64,000 nucleotides of DNA. Origin: Cohnella abietis (lineage in GTDB: Bacteria > Bacillota > Bacilli > Paenibacillales > Paenibacillaceae). The notes under the pieces were generated by a model. The model had not been told where the DNA came from. It worked only from the letters and a program-made list of their open reading frames with translations, and searched no databases. Numbering within the stretch: position 1 is the stretch's first letter; every line of letters starts with the position of its first letter. The DNA lies in assembly GCF_004295585.1 (NCBI RefSeq), contig NZ_AP019400.1, forward strand, positions 4,128,001 to 4,192,000. The letters are read 5' to 3'. Position numbers and translations under genes: made by a program. Below, in pieces: positions 26,737-34,695 of this stretch.

Positions 26737-27639
26737 TTAATCCATGAAATTCCGAAAGCGACGCTCTACAGCAAGCAACAAGCTCACTAAAATCAAAATA
26801 CAGCCAACCATCAAGGTAGCAGCAGCTGTCAGCTTCTGAATATCAAGCGATAGAAACATATTATTCATATAATGCTGAAGCATATAAATACTGTCATGCG
26901 GATAATCGCCTGCTATTAGGTAAGTTTCACGGAACACTTTGAACGAATTAATAATGGACATTAAAGTGACAAAAAACATCGTTGGAGTTAGATATACAAG
27001 CGTAATATGAATCCATTTGTGAAACTTACTTGCGCCCTCGATATCAGCCGTCTCATAATAATCCCTCGGAATACTTTGCAGCCCAGCTAAAAACAAAATG
27101 ATGTTATACCCGATGTTTTTCCAGATATAAACAATAACTAAAACTCCGGTTGCCCAATTTGATTTCATCCAGTCGATTCGTTCTATATGCAAGCTTTGCA
27201 GCCAAACATTTAATGTGCCATTCCAGTCGAATAAAATTTGCCACATCATAACAATAGAAGCGACAGGTACCACTAGAGGCATTACAAACGCAGTTTGAAG
27301 CCAGTTCCGGATAAACAGCTTTTGGCTTAGCAAATGTGCAAATAATAAGGAAAGCGCAATAATGAGCGGCACGCTTACACCGGTAAACAGGAAAGTATTT
27401 GCCGCTGCTTTGCGAAAGGATGAGCTCGCATGCAATGCCTTGTAATTGTCCAATCCGACGAAAGAACCATCAACCGTGCTATCTTGAAAGGAATAAAGAA
27501 AACCCATGGCAAACGGGATAAGATAAAAAATAGCAAAGCCAATCAAGCTCGGCGCCAAGAAAAGAACAGCAACTACCCCATCTTTGCGCATTAGCTTGGT
27601 CAGCTTGCCCCAATAAAGCTTGCCTTGCTTACCTTCCAC
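26737..27639 (-). CDS. Carbohydrate ABC transporter permease (MalF type)
   Basis: 300 residues with six helices and the coupling loop YYETADIEGASKFHKWIHIT. The GTG start at 27639 has ATAGGAGG ~8 bases upstream. It is the first permease of the importer; no ATPase gene is in the operon, so a shared MsmX-type ATPase is expected, as known for many Firmicute sugar importers. Confidence 0.9.
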   Translation of the reverse strand: MEGKQGKLYWGKLTKLMRKDGVVAVLFLAPSLIGFAIFYLIPFAMGFLYSFQDSTVDGSFVGLDNYKALHASSSFRKAAANTFLFTGVSVPLIIALSLLFAHLLSQKLFIRNWLQTAFVMPLVVPVASIVMMWQILFDWNGTLNVWLQSLHIERIDWMKSNWATGVLVIVYIWKNIGYNIILFLAGLQSIPRDYYETADIEGASKFHKWIHITLVYLTPTMFFVTLMSIINSFKVFRETYLIAGDYPHDSIYMLQHYMNNMFLSLDIQKLTAAATLMVGCILILVSLLLAVERRFRNFMD

Positions 27640-27672
27640 GTTTCATACCTCCTATGGATTGCTTTAGAATGA

Positions 27673-27702
27673 AGGAACCTTGAATATCTATTCAAGGTTC
27701 CT
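27673..27702 (-). terminator. Intercistronic hairpin after the sugar-binding protein gene
   Basis: Perfect 12-bp stem AGGAACCTTGAA and complement with a 6-base loop, between the binding-protein gene and the first permease. Probably a partial terminator or 3' stabiliser that favours the binding protein. Confidence 0.7.
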
Positions 27703-27715
27703 CGGAGGCAGCCAG

Positions 27716-29146
27716 CTATTCATTCAAAATCGAAGTCACTCGATTCTGAATTAACTTAGCCACAGCTTCTGGAGATTTCTGACCGCTATAATACGCTTGG
27801 GATTCCTCCCTGAGAATTTCGTCGATCTTGGAGGGCTTAAACTGTACGGGATAGATCGCCCCGGTCAGAAACTTGTCCAAATCGTCGATATCCTTCTGCG
27901 TAATATCAAATACCTTACCTTTCATAGGTCCGATTGGCTGAACAGACTCCACCTTCCCTATTTTCAACAGATCCTGCGCTGTTTTCTTATATGAAGCTTT
28001 ATTTAACGGGAAACCGGCCCCTTTTGATTTATCCTGCATCTCATCAGACAGCATAAATTTAAGGAAATCCCAAGCCTCGGCTTTTACAGCTGAGCGATCA
28101 TTAAGACCAATTGTTTTATAGGTTCTAAAGAAGCTTCCTGTTTGCTGTCCATTTGCATTTGGCTTAAAATACAGCTTGGACTTGTAAGCAAGATTGTTAG
28201 GGAAAAATTCGCTTTGCTTTAATTCACGAATATAATCAGCAGGGGAATTAATTTGTGCCTCGTTAAAGATCGGGAATCCCATCTCTTGGCTAATGATTTT
28301 ATCATCAAATAAGGACTTCACTTCCTTGAGCAAATCCGTAAAAGCGACGGAATCAAAATTTGCCTTCCCATTGACCTGATCTACAAAGGTTGAAAATTGA
28401 TCGTTTACCCGTTGGGTTATCATATATTCGGGCAAGCTTCTTCCTAATGCAAATTGGTGATCTTTGTCCGCATTTTTCACCAGTTCCTTGGCTACGCTAG
28501 CAAATTGACTCCAGTTCCAATGCTTGTCATCGAACTTCACTCCGCTTTTCTCAATAAAGGTTTCATTACCGAGTAAAGCAAATACGAAGAAACCCATAGG
28601 CATGCCGTAATTTCCTCCGTTGACCTTCAAACCGTCCAATACATTAGTGAAATAATTGTCCTTCTTGAAGGTAGGGTCGTTATCCATTAGGTCGCTCATA
28701 TCAGTCAACAAATGCTTTTTTATATAATCCCCGGATGGCAATTGATCCATCTCCATAAGATCAGGACCTTTACCTGATAGCATCGCTGTGTTCGTTGTTT
28801 TGACGAACTTCTCTAGATTTTCTTCCAGCTGTGCATCGTCCGTCGAGACCGATTTCAGCTCAATCGTAATATTGGGATGCTTAGTTTCATATCTCTTTTT
28901 TGCTTCTTTAAAGAATTCGTCTGGGAAAAAGGTAGAAAACACAACGGTCTTTTTCTCCGTAGTTGATGGAGCGCCGACAGTCCCCCCTTTTGCTGGTGGC
29001 TCGGTCGTCTGGCCATCTTTCGGTGTCTCGCCTACATTAGGTGTTGTAGTGACATTTTCATTTCCACTTCTATTTCCGTCGTTGCTGCATGCAGTAGCCA
29101 TAATGATACAAATCAAAGTAAACAGAATAAACAGGGTTCTCTTCAT
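27716..29146 (-). CDS. Extracellular solute-binding lipoprotein (sugar ABC)
   Basis: 476 residues. Signal peptide and lipobox (FTLICIIMATAC), a Thr/Pro/Gly-rich linker to about residue 65, then a family 1 binding protein fold (VVFSTFFPDEFFKEAKKRYE, GKGPDLMEMDQLPSGDYIK, YGMPMGFFVFALLG, AWDFLKFMLSDEMQDKSKG). First gene of a four-gene operon with two permeases and an HlyD-like protein. The ligand is unknown. A 29-bp element shared with the cwlD-like gene lies ~140 bp upstream. Confidence 0.9.
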   Translation of the reverse strand: MKRTLFILFTLICIIMATACSNDGNRSGNENVTTTPNVGETPKDGQTTEPPAKGGTVGAPSTTEKKTVVFSTFFPDEFFKEAKKRYETKHPNITIELKSVSTDDAQLEENLEKFVKTTNTAMLSGKGPDLMEMDQLPSGDYIKKHLLTDMSDLMDNDPTFKKDNYFTNVLDGLKVNGGNYGMPMGFFVFALLGNETFIEKSGVKFDDKHWNWSQFASVAKELVKNADKDHQFALGRSLPEYMITQRVNDQFSTFVDQVNGKANFDSVAFTDLLKEVKSLFDDKIISQEMGFPIFNEAQINSPADYIRELKQSEFFPNNLAYKSKLYFKPNANGQQTGSFFRTYKTIGLNDRSAVKAEAWDFLKFMLSDEMQDKSKGAGFPLNKASYKKTAQDLLKIGKVESVQPIGPMKGKVFDITQKDIDDLDKFLTGAIYPVQFKPSKIDEILREESQAYYSGQKSPEAVAKLIQNRVTSILNE

Positions 29147-29284
29147 TGCTATCTTCCTTCCGTACTCTTCGTTTTATTTTTTTAGCCAAACGTGGTCACC
29201 CGTCGGTAGAAGCCATTTTGCCAATATGTCGCTCCTCTTCTCTCTGCGGTACTGTCTCAGTATAGTGGGGAGATATATGATAAG

Positions 29285-29313
29285 TGAGATAGACTTATAT
29301 AGAAGTTGTAAAA
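29285..29313 (-). promoter_or_regulatory. Shared 29-bp promoter element, copy A
   Basis: The 29 bases here are identical to 62916-62944, and both lie the same distance from a minus-strand -10-like hexamer (TATACT here, TATAAT at the other copy) with partial identity in between. Read on the minus strand it contains ACTTCTATAT directly followed by AAGTCTATCT, a tandem 10-bp repeat like response-regulator sites, and no good -35. I infer an activator-dependent promoter. Confidence 0.65.
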
Positions 29314-29332
29314 TTTGAAGCCGGCATAAAAT

Positions 29333-29385
29333 AAAAAAAAGACTAAGCCTAGGTCATCAAAGATGACAAAGATTTAGTCTTTTTT
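29333..29385. terminator. Bidirectional terminator
   Basis: AAAAGACTAA pairs with TTAGTCTTTT around an inner GTCATC/GATGAC stem, with A-run and T-run on the two sides. It ends the small HhH gene on the minus strand and separates it from the sugar operon promoter. Confidence 0.75.
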
Positions 29386-29401
29386 ATTCTGTGTGGGGAA
29401 T

Positions 29402-29590
29402 CTACTTCGAGAAAGTTAGACCTTTCGCCTCTAGAGCATTGCGAATTTGTTTAACAGCATTTGGACCAATACCATGTAATTGCTTAAGCTCCGCCTCGCT
29501 GATCTTTGAAATCTGCTCTAATTGTAACAAGTTGGCATTGGTAAGTGCACGAATGGCTGGTTTAGCTAGTCCTGCTGGAAGATCACTCAT
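29402..29590 (-). CDS. Small helix-hairpin-helix (RpoA C-terminal-like) protein
   Basis: 62 residues: GLAKPAIRALTNANLLQLEQ then SEAELKQLHGIGPNAVKQIR, a helix-hairpin-helix with the GIGP turn as in the C-terminal domain of RNA polymerase alpha and related DNA-binding proteins. Its ATG overlaps the stop of the upstream acetyltransferase by 4 bases. Likely nucleic-acid binding; target unknown. Confidence 0.85.
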   Translation of the reverse strand: MSDLPAGLAKPAIRALTNANLLQLEQISKISEAELKQLHGIGPNAVKQIRNALEAKGLTFSK

Positions 29591-30201
29591 CTCGATTCCT
29601 CCCTAACGTAATGATGTTGTTCTTCAGTGTATCTATCCTCTGTGAGAAACCCTTCAAGTCTGCTCTTTACATCATTCCATTCACTTTTGATAACACTATA
29701 TATGAAATAATCCTTATTGTAATATTTCTTTCTTAATAGTCCTTCTCGCGTTGCACCTAATCTTTCTATTGCCCTTTGTGACCTTACGTTTTCCGTTGTT
29801 GTTACGATTTCAATCCGAACTGTATTTAGAACTTCGAATACATACCTAATCATCAAAAACTTTGTTTCCGAATTCACTCTTGTTCTCCACACTTTGGGCG
29901 AGTACCAGGTTGATCCTATATTTAAATTACCGTGCTCTTCTGAAATTCTAAGAAATCGTGTTGTTCCTACAAATTCATTAAGCTCTTTATCAAAAACAGC
30001 AAAAGGAAATTGTTCTTTCCTTTCACGACCTTCTAATGCTTTATAAACAAACTTATCCATTTCTTCAATGGTATTGATCTGCACGGGATAGCTAGCCCAT
30101 ATTAGCGGGTCCCTAGAGCATTCAAATAAAGGAATCGAGTGCTCAATTTCCAAGGGTATCAATTTAACTCTCTTTCCTTCTAGACCAGCAAAATGATACA
30201 A
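29587..30201 (-). CDS. GNAT acetyltransferase (RimJ/RimL type)
   Basis: 204 residues with the RimJ/RimL layout: GKRVKLIPLEIEHSIPLFEC, FVGTTRFLRISEEHGNLNIG, and the CoA region NVRSQRAIERLGATREGLLR. Probably acetylates an N-terminal or small-molecule amine. The start is ATG at 30201 with GGGAGGGG upstream. It is coupled to the HhH gene. Confidence 0.88.
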   Translation of the reverse strand: MYHFAGLEGKRVKLIPLEIEHSIPLFECSRDPLIWASYPVQINTIEEMDKFVYKALEGRERKEQFPFAVFDKELNEFVGTTRFLRISEEHGNLNIGSTWYSPKVWRTRVNSETKFLMIRYVFEVLNTVRIEIVTTTENVRSQRAIERLGATREGLLRKKYYNKDYFIYSVIKSEWNDVKSRLEGFLTEDRYTEEQHHYVREESR

Positions 30202-30278
30202 AAATAGCCCCTCCCTTTGGGCTTGCGCTTATTTCCAAACGAATATTTAAGTTCCGGATTACACTTTATTTTTCAGTA

Positions 30279-30785
30279 CTATTTCATATTTTTGACTAGT
30301 TCTTTATCAATAGCTTCCTTTAATGATTTTTCATCAATACCATTTTGAACAAATTGGAATTTCACCCCCGTTAACCTTTGTGTCCTATCTACAACTTGTC
30401 CAAGATGATAGCCTGTATGCTCTACAAGGTGATATATATTGTACATATCCAAAGAAGCTGCATCACTAATCGCAATATCAAATTCCGCAAATGTTTGTTG
30501 AAGATGCTCAATCAAAATCTCTTTATCCTGCACAGGATCAGTAAATAAGTTCTCTATCCCAGATTCGTATTTTATATCAGGATTTATTAAACGCTGAGTA
30601 TTCCTTTTGATATGTTCAATAACATGGATAACAATGCCTCCGATACTATTCGAAGATTCCGATTCTTTGAAAATAATTTGGCTATTGTTCAGAGATTCTA
30701 AACAAGCTTTGAATTTTAAGTAGTAATGGCTCTTCATCCTATGTTTTGAAATGATCATAAATTCATTAGATAGATTCGTAGTCAT
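30279..30785 (-). CDS. DinB-like protein
   Basis: 168 residues of a DinB/DUF1572-like four-helix fold. Metal-type histidines are visible in GGIVIHVIEHIKRN and HLVEHTGYHLGQVVDRTQRL, the latter being the usual H-x3-H of the family. ATG 30785 has GAGGAGG 6 bases upstream. The start overlaps the preceding acetyltransferase stop by 4 bases. A thiol-transferase or metal-dependent role is typical of the family, but the substrate is unknown. Confidence 0.82.
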   Translation of the reverse strand: MTTNLSNEFMIISKHRMKSHYYLKFKACLESLNNSQIIFKESESSNSIGGIVIHVIEHIKRNTQRLINPDIKYESGIENLFTDPVQDKEILIEHLQQTFAEFDIAISDAASLDMYNIYHLVEHTGYHLGQVVDRTQRLTGVKFQFVQNGIDEKSLKEAIDKELVKNMK

Positions 30786-31282
30786 TTCAGCCTCCTCGAT
30801 GAAAATGTTTGAATCGGCCCTGCCCAATCCTCTTCTGTAATCTCTTGATAATTACTCTTTGTATAGCTTTCAATTGTTTTTCTCCAAAATATTTGAGCTG
30901 GTTTGTTGGCAGCTATCTGAGCAACTTTCCACTCGCCACAGAATAAATCAAATACTTCAACTGCAGCGTGTTGACCAACTCCTTGACGCCTATATTTCTT
31001 CATTACAAAGAATTCAGCCAACGAATATATAATGTCATTATTCTCATTAGTCCCAATCTCTCTAATTAAGGCAAATCCGGCCAACATTCCATCAACCCTA
31101 ATAAAAAAAGGATGCCTGCCCTCTTCTGTAAAGTAATGATCCAAATACATATATTCATACTGGCCATTCTCATTCACGTCGTCCGAATCAAACTCGCTAA
31201 AATCATACTTATATAATTCAATAAGGTTCCTTAAAGTAGATTTCTGATGATATTCAACCTTATGTATCGTTGTAGTTGTCAG
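30782..31282 (-). CDS. GNAT acetyltransferase with non-standard start
   Basis: GNAT fold: YSLAEFFVMKKYRRQGVGQH is the beta4/acetyl-CoA loop (RRxGxG) and AQIFWRKTIESY the C-terminal part. The only ordinary start (GTG 31177) would cut off a convincing N-terminus that continues in frame upstream (STLRNLIELYKYDFSEF DSD). That extension is open back to a TAG at about 31298 and has no ATG, GTG or TTG, only CTG at 31280-31282, with AAGGGG 8 bases before it. Either CTG is the start or the original ATG has been lost. Confidence 0.68.
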   Translation of the reverse strand: MTTTTIHKVEYHQKSTLRNLIELYKYDFSEFDSDDVNENGQYEYMYLDHYFTEEGRHPFFIRVDGMLAGFALIREIGTNENNDIIYSLAEFFVMKKYRRQGVGQHAAVEVFDLFCGEWKVAQIAANKPAQIFWRKTIESYTKSNYQEITEEDWAGPIQTFSSRRLK

Positions 31283-31297
31283 GATGTTTCCCCTTTT

Positions 31298-31960
31298 CTA
31301 AATAAGCTCATACAGCGCACCTAATTTATCAATTTGATGTAATGGTTTGGTAGCTATCCCATCTTTCCAAGGTTGATTTACTTTCATCCATATTGTTTTC
31401 ATTCCTATTTTGGCGGCTCCCTCAATATCATTCACAGGATGGTCTCCAATATAAACGCATTCTTCAGGGCTCAATTCTAGTTGCTGTAATGCCATTTCAA
31501 AAATTCTTGGATCCGGTTTCTTAACTCCAGCTTCTTCTGAAACAATAATCAGATCAAAATCATCTCTAATCCCTAGTTGATCGATTTTCCCATATTGAAT
31601 TAGTGTCTTCCCGTTTGTGATTAATCCTGTTTTATACTTCTTTCGTGCGTGTTGCACAATTTCTCTGGCCTGCTCCATTAGTACAGCACTACTAACATAC
31701 TCAGTGCTATAAAACTCCATCAGCTCGGTTAATGAGGGCTTTGTTTTCCAAGGCAGCTCTTCCAATAGCTCCGAAAATAACTCCTGTTTATCTTTGTACC
31801 CATCTTGATCAAGATGAATGATTCGATTAAAGATATCATCTGGCTTTTCCAAATGGTCAAAAAAATAGCTCAAAAATGCGTTAGTAAACCTTATAAAGGT
31901 ACTCGTTCGATCTAGAATCGTATTATCCAAATCAAAAATAATTGCTTTGATATTATTCAT
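31298..31960 (-). CDS. HAD-family hydrolase (YjjG-like nucleotidase)
   Basis: 220 residues. HAD motif I IIFDLDNTILD, motif II LITNG, motif III lysine in EEAGVKKPDPRIF and motif IV YIGDHPVNDIEGAAKIGMKT. A helical cap lies between motifs I and II, as in YjjG-type noncanonical pyrimidine nucleotidases. GGAGGG lies 9 bases before ATG 31960. Confidence 0.87.
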   Translation of the reverse strand: MNNIKAIIFDLDNTILDRTSTFIRFTNAFLSYFFDHLEKPDDIFNRIIHLDQDGYKDKQELFSELLEELPWKTKPSLTELMEFYSTEYVSSAVLMEQAREIVQHARKKYKTGLITNGKTLIQYGKIDQLGIRDDFDLIIVSEEAGVKKPDPRIFEMALQQLELSPEECVYIGDHPVNDIEGAAKIGMKTIWMKVNQPWKDGIATKPLHQIDKLGALYELI

Positions 31961-31989
31961 TATATCCCTCCAGAAATGATAGATTAAGT

Positions 31990-32335
31990 TGGTTTACATC
32001 CGTTTCCTCCACCATTGTCGCGTTTTGCTACTTTGAGGGGCGGTTTGCTTCCGTTTCCTCCGCCATTGTCGCGTTTTGCTACTTTAAGCGGCGGTTCGCT
32101 TCGGTTTCCCCCACCATTGTCGCGTTTTGCTACTTTGGTGGGTAGTTTGCTTCCGATCCCCTCACTATTGTCGCGTTTTGCTACTTTGATGGGCTGTTTG
32201 TTCCGACTCCTCCACCATTGTCGCGTTTTGCTACTTTGATGGGCTGTTTGTTCCGACTCCTCCACCATTGTCGCGTTTTGCTACTTTGATGGGCGGCTCG
32301 CTTCATTCTCCCCCGCCGTTATGGCGTTCTGCGAA
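31990..32335. repeat. Tandem repeat array, 50-51 bp unit, six to seven copies
   Basis: The core TTGTCGCGTTTTGCTACTTT recurs at 32015, 32066, 32117, 32168, 32218 and 32268; the last two units are nearly identical over 50 bp, and a degenerate seventh follows near 32318. The units are contiguous with no spacers. Both strands stay open by chance of the unit length, so I do not call a protein. Function unknown. Confidence 0.9.
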
Positions 32336-32811
32336 TATGGAAGGCATGCAGGCTTTATAATTGGTATTATAAACCATTTAATTAAAAAGTGGCTCTTTAT
32401 TCGCTACTATAGTGTCATTTCCATACTACCACCCCGTCATCTTTTAACTAACAAACGCTTTTGGCGGCAATCTCGACTTCTGTTCGAAGTAGAGTATCGG
32501 AAAAGACAGGATTAGTTGGAGATGTACCGATTTTTTTGAATAGCGAGGCCGGGGAATGGCTGGATCTGTCGGCGGTATACGATTTTGTCTTCAGCGGGGT
32601 CTGAATGAGGCGCAATTGGTAGTGGTGTAAGAATATTTCGAGCAACGTGGAGGAGGAATGGCTGGATTGGTGGGCGGTATACGATTTTGTCGAGCAACGG
32701 TGTCTGAATGAGGCGCAAATTGGTTAGTGTAGTAAGAATATTTCGAGCAACGTGACCGGGAGTGACTGGATCAGTGGGAAGTGTACGAGCGAGTATTCTT
32801 ATGTATAACGA
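32336..32811. repeat. Tandem repeat, 102-104 bp unit, about 2.5 copies
   Basis: The segment beginning GGCTGGAT at 32558 (with GGCGGTATACGATTTTGTC and GTCTGAATGAGGCGCAA inside) recurs at 32660, and a degenerate third copy begins GACTGGAT at 32764. A weaker copy may precede it near 32460. There is no supported gene in 32336-32811. Confidence 0.75.
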
Positions 32812-32838
32812 CTCCACCTCGGGGTCTCCGAGGTGGAG
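32812..32838. terminator. Hairpin downstream of the siderophore ABC operon
   Basis: Perfect 11-bp stem CTCCACCTCGG and complement with a 5-base loop. No T-run follows, but it is the only strong stem after the operon's last gene, 118 bases away. Confidence 0.5.
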
Positions 32839-32955
32839 CCGCAACGGGAAGGAGATACTTCCCACATACTAATTGTTTCTCAAACTTTACAGCATCCGTA
32901 CGTTTCAACTTACCTACAAAAAGGCTTAACGGAAGTGCAGCAACACTCTCCCCAT

Positions 32956-34695
32956 CTACCCTTGCTTACTAGATATTCCCCATCCGCTAGTTTCCTGCTG
33001 CAACGACCACATCCGAGCATATAGGCCACCAAGTGCCAGTAGCTCACCATGACGTCCTTGCTCGACGATCTGTCCCTCGTTAAGGACGATAATACGATTG
33101 GCTTTTTGAATTGTTTTCAACCGGTGGGCGATCGCTATGACTGTTTTCCCCCGAATGAGTCGGTTAATGGCTTTCTGAATTTCCTCTTCATTCTCAGGGT
33201 CCAAAGAAGCCGTCGCCTCATCGAGCATAACAATCGGGGCATCTTTAAGCATTGCTCTAGCAATGGAAATTCGCTGCTTCTCACCGCCCGATAGTGTGCT
33301 GCCGCCTTCACCGACCAACGTATCATAGCCATTAGGCAGCTTTATAATGAATTCGTGGCAGCAGGCCTGTTTCGCTGCATCCTCTATCATCTGCTGTGAA
33401 GCGTCTATATTTCCAAATCGAATATTGTTAGCAATCGTGTCCTGGAAAAGATATACATCCTGAAACACCATAGAGACCTTGCGCAGTAAAGCCTCTGGAT
33501 CCATTTTGCTTATATCTTCTCCACCCATTCTTACCGTCCCCTCGTTAGGGTCGTAAAATCGAGCAAGCAGACGTAAAATTGTACTCTTCCCGCTCCCTGA
33601 AGGACCTACTAACGCTGTAAATGCGTCATTTTCAAAGCTTATGCTTACATCCTTCAGCACTGCCTTTTCAAGATAACCGAACGTAACCTGATGCAGCTCG
33701 AGCTTGCTATTGTTAGGAGGCTCTTGTTCCCCCGGCATGATAGGCTCCTTAAGCAAGTCCACAATACGCTCGCCGGCTTGCTCGTGATAACGAAACTCTG
33801 CATAGCTAACTAACGCTGTTGTCATTGGGTCAAAAATCCGGGTTCCGATAATGAGAAAGGTGACGAACGTGAGCAAATCCAGACTACCCCCCAGCACCAA
33901 ATTCACACCGACAACGACCATTAGAGTAAGCCCTGCTCGGATAAAAGCAATTGCGCTAAGGATAATCGGACCAAGCATTCCCTCAATACGAATACTGTGC
34001 CTCATTAATTGCTTGAATGATTGCTCTAATCGAACGAACCGCTCACCCGTCAGGTTATATGCTTTAATGACACGAATACCGTGCAAAAACTCCTGCAGAC
34101 GATTGCCAGCATCGATTTTAGCCCTCATGTGACTGGCTCCGAGCTTACGTTGAATGCCCGAGGTCAGTAATACAAGGACAATGGCAATTGGAAATGCTGC
34201 GAATAAAGCAGCGGCCATACGCCAATCAAGAAAGGATAGACCCGCTAGAGCGAGGACTGGCATAATCAACGCACCGAACATTTGGGGAACAAGATGGGAT
34301 ATGCCATGCTCAACCATCGTGTAATCGCCCATCATCATATTAGCCAGATCACCAGGATCGCGCTTATTTAAGAAGCCGAGTGAAAGCTTTCGTAAATGCT
34401 CGGCCAGTCGAGATCTTCCCTCTGCTGCTGCACTTGAAGCACCGCGAAATTGGGTCCGATATGCTGGAATCTCAGCTACAAATAGAAGTAGAACCGCAAC
34501 GCCCATCGCTCCACACCCCCACCACAAACGGGTTAAATCTATTAGCGTGCCTGGATTTACGAAAGGTACGAAGATGAGACGAATAGCTTCAACTAGCAGC
34601 ACAAAGGGTAGAAGTCCTACTAGATTAGCAATAGTCGTATAGAACACGGGCTTAACCAATGCTCGCGGGTTACCCGCCGTTATATGCTGTAGCAT
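32956..34695 (-). CDS. ABC half transporter, YbtP/YbtQ-like (second of pair)
   Basis: About 579 residues: six-helix membrane domain, then an ATPase with Walker A GPSGSGKST, signature TLSGGEKQRISIARAML, Walker B IVMLDEATASLDPENEEE and switch His AIAHRLKTI. I start it at ATG 34695 (MLQHITAGNPRALVKPVFY); the open frame continues ~47 codons upstream inside the preceding gene without family similarity. It overlaps that gene by 26 bases, so the two are coupled and should form a heterodimer. Homologues with exporter fold import siderophores (YbtPQ, IrtAB). Context with a Fur-type box supports this reading, but it could export a metallophore or drug. Confidence 0.85.
   Translation of the reverse strand: MLQHITAGNPRALVKPVFYTTIANLVGLLPFVLLVEAIRLIFVPFVNPGTLIDLTRLWWGCGAMGVAVLLLFVAEIPAYRTQFRGASSAAAEGRSRLAEHLRKLSLGFLNKRDPGDLANMMMGDYTMVEHGISHLVPQMFGALIMPVLALAGLSFLDWRMAAALFAAFPIAIVLVLLTSGIQRKLGASHMRAKIDAGNRLQEFLHGIRVIKAYNLTGERFVRLEQSFKQLMRHSIRIEGMLGPIILSAIAFIRAGLTLMVVVGVNLVLGGSLDLLTFVTFLIIGTRIFDPMTTALVSYAEFRYHEQAGERIVDLLKEPIMPGEQEPPNNSKLELHQVTFGYLEKAVLKDVSISFENDAFTALVGPSGSGKSTILRLLARFYDPNEGTVRMGGEDISKMDPEALLRKVSMVFQDVYLFQDTIANNIRFGNIDASQQMIEDAAKQACCHEFIIKLPNGYDTLVGEGGSTLSGGEKQRISIARAMLKDAPIVMLDEATASLDPENEEEIQKAINRLIRGKTVIAIAHRLKTIQKANRIIVLNEGQIVEQGRHGELLALGGLYARMWSLQQETSGWGISSKQG

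Noticed and set aside
29285..29313. ECF sigma promoter
   Set aside because: The AAC and GTC elements are only ~10 bp apart, too close for an ECF -35/-10 pair.
31984..32268. 94-residue repetitive open frame on the minus strand and 74 residues on the plus strand
   Set aside because: Both are products of the 50-51 bp repeat unit; no ribosome binding site, and the frame is lost where the unit length changes from 51 to 50.
31990..32335. Possible CRISPR array
   Set aside because: The repeats are contiguous with no unique spacers, and no cas genes are nearby. The same applies to the 52-bp array at 46.1 kb.
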